Shown here: positions 22,261 through 22,957 of the stretch, in pieces | Numbering within the stretch: the stretch's first letter is position 1 | Layout: each line of letters opens with the position of its first letter | IMG/VR virus record: IMGVR_UViG_3300028766_000108 | Location: 1 to 22,957 of that record | Length of the DNA stretch: 22,957 bases | Source of the DNA: a virus | Reading direction: 5' to 3' (one strand) | Program-made: the position numbers and the translations under genes | Notes under the pieces: generated by a model | The model's database searches: none | The model's input: only the letters and a program-made list of their open reading frames with translations | Told to the model about the DNA's origin: nothing

Positions 22261-22957
22261 CTAAGCTACCGCAGAAGCTACGCGGCGACGATATTGCGCC
22301 ATTTGTTTAGCAAGAAATTCATTGATCTTTTCTTCAGAGACTGTATCAAACTTCCATACCTGCGGCCCGTAGGAGAGAACATCTAGAAGATCAATCAAAC
22401 CTTTGCGCTGGCCGTACTGCTCTGCTTCTTCTTTGGTTTCGATGCAATTGTTAGCATCAAGCCAGAGTTCGTGGCGCTCGACAATTGGAATGAAGTTCTC
22501 AATGCGCTCAGCTTTGGCATTTGCATTCTGTGGAGTTTTCAAAGGCAGAAACTGAATTCCAGCAATCTCTGGGTGAGTATGCTTGTGCTCTTCTACGAAG
22601 TAGTTCAGATGATAGAGGAGGAACTTTTGTGCGGCGACTGCTTCCACATAGACGACGCGAAGCTTCCACTTGATTGCAAAGAAGAAAATCTTTTTTACAA
22701 ACTCATCAATCGGAGCGGCTTTTGCCCATTGATCGAGGAGATAGATTCTACGGGGACTGCGACTTATACCAGTCACAGCGATAGCGTGGCGGCAGCGTCC
22801 ATCCTTACCGACCTCTTGGCCCATGTGTGCACCGCCGTGGTTTGGATCAACAACCATGTAACGGTCAAGGTTTCGTGGGAAGATGTCTTTTTCTACATCG
22901 CCGGCGGCAACATGGTGTCGCACCACGATACGATATTGCTGAGGTTGCGTAGTTTCG
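22261..22957 (-). CDS. terL: Terminase large subunit, C-terminal nuclease part (partial)
   Basis: The reading frame is open to the window edge, so only the last 231 residues are visible and the true start lies outside. The segment looks like the RNase H-like nuclease domain of a phage packaging terminase, which cuts concatemeric DNA while the missing N-terminal ATPase domain pumps it through the portal. Seen: an acidic strand MVVDPNHGG (Asp at visible residue 37), a second acidic strand VVYVEA (Glu 105), and a C-terminal LIDLLDVLSYGPQVW (Asp 189 and Asp 192). That spacing matches the three-acid pattern of terminase nucleases. A GTG at 22926 could be mistaken for a start, but the frame continues upstream in coherent sequence. 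The gene precedes the portal by two small genes, a standard head-module position. Confidence 0.85.
   Translation of the reverse strand, partial: ETTQPQQYRIVVRHHVAAGDVEKDIFPRNLDRYMVVDPNHGGAHMGQEVGKDGRCRHAIAVTGISRSPRRIYLLDQWAKAAPIDEFVKKIFFFAIKWKLRVVYVEAVAAQKFLLYHLNYFVEEHKHTHPEIAGIQFLPLKTPQNANAKAERIENFIPIVERHELWLDANNCIETKEEAEQYGQRKGLIDLLDVLSYGPQVWKFDTVSEEKINEFLAKQMAQYRRRVASAVA

Noticed and set aside
1-22957. tRNA genes, CRISPR arrays, insertion sequences and attachment sites
   Set aside because: I looked for tRNA-like cloverleaf parts, regular repeats, transposase motifs and terminal repeats and saw none that could be supported.

Overview
This 22,957-base window is the late (virion-structure) region of a tailed phage with a short, podovirus-type tail. 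All 22 genes I can support lie on the minus strand and are packed almost end to end, so the window is best read from its right end (22957) to its left end (1). The podovirus assignment rests on a P22/T7-style layout: terminase nuclease, a 651-residue portal, scaffold, HK97-fold-like capsid protein, a large beta-rich nozzle-like protein, an adaptor-like protein, a run of very large helical internal proteins, and a beta-helical tail fibre. There is no tape-measure, sheath or tail-tube gene. Replication, lysis and integration genes, tRNAs and CRISPR arrays were not seen. The largest gene-free gap is about 88 bases (after the capsid gene), so no stretch over 300 bases lacks a gene.

Head module (22957 to 15140): the C-terminal nuclease part of the large terminase, a small membrane-anchored coiled-coil protein, an unknown 109-residue protein, portal, a 105-residue helical protein whose start is nested inside the portal gene, scaffold, an unknown 199-residue protein, a probable decoration protein, the major capsid protein, a zinc-ribbon protein, and two small beta-rich proteins. 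Two stem-loops sit directly behind the capsid gene.

Tail and ejection module (15116 to 5101): the nozzle/hub-like protein, a small beta protein, an adaptor-like protein, then four probable internal/ejection proteins of 290, 486, about 922 and 618 residues. The 486- and 922-residue genes overlap by about 240 bases in different frames.

Left end (5084 to 1): a 49-residue peptide gene, a PurD-like ATP-grasp ligase gene split by a one-base frame break, and a tail fibre of at least 1,208 residues that runs off the window. The fibre has an apparent Sec signal peptide, a Cys-containing N-terminal domain, a probable right-handed beta-helix and an SGNH/GDSL-type hydrolase. From memory, the N-terminal fibre domain resembles proteins of Acidobacteriota and of phages found with them in soil metagenomes; this is only a weak hint about the host.

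The genes look co-transcribed and translationally coupled. Of 21 gene junctions, six are TAATG stop/start overlaps, six have the upstream stop codon inside the next Shine-Dalgarno sequence, and two have the next start nested within the upstream gene.
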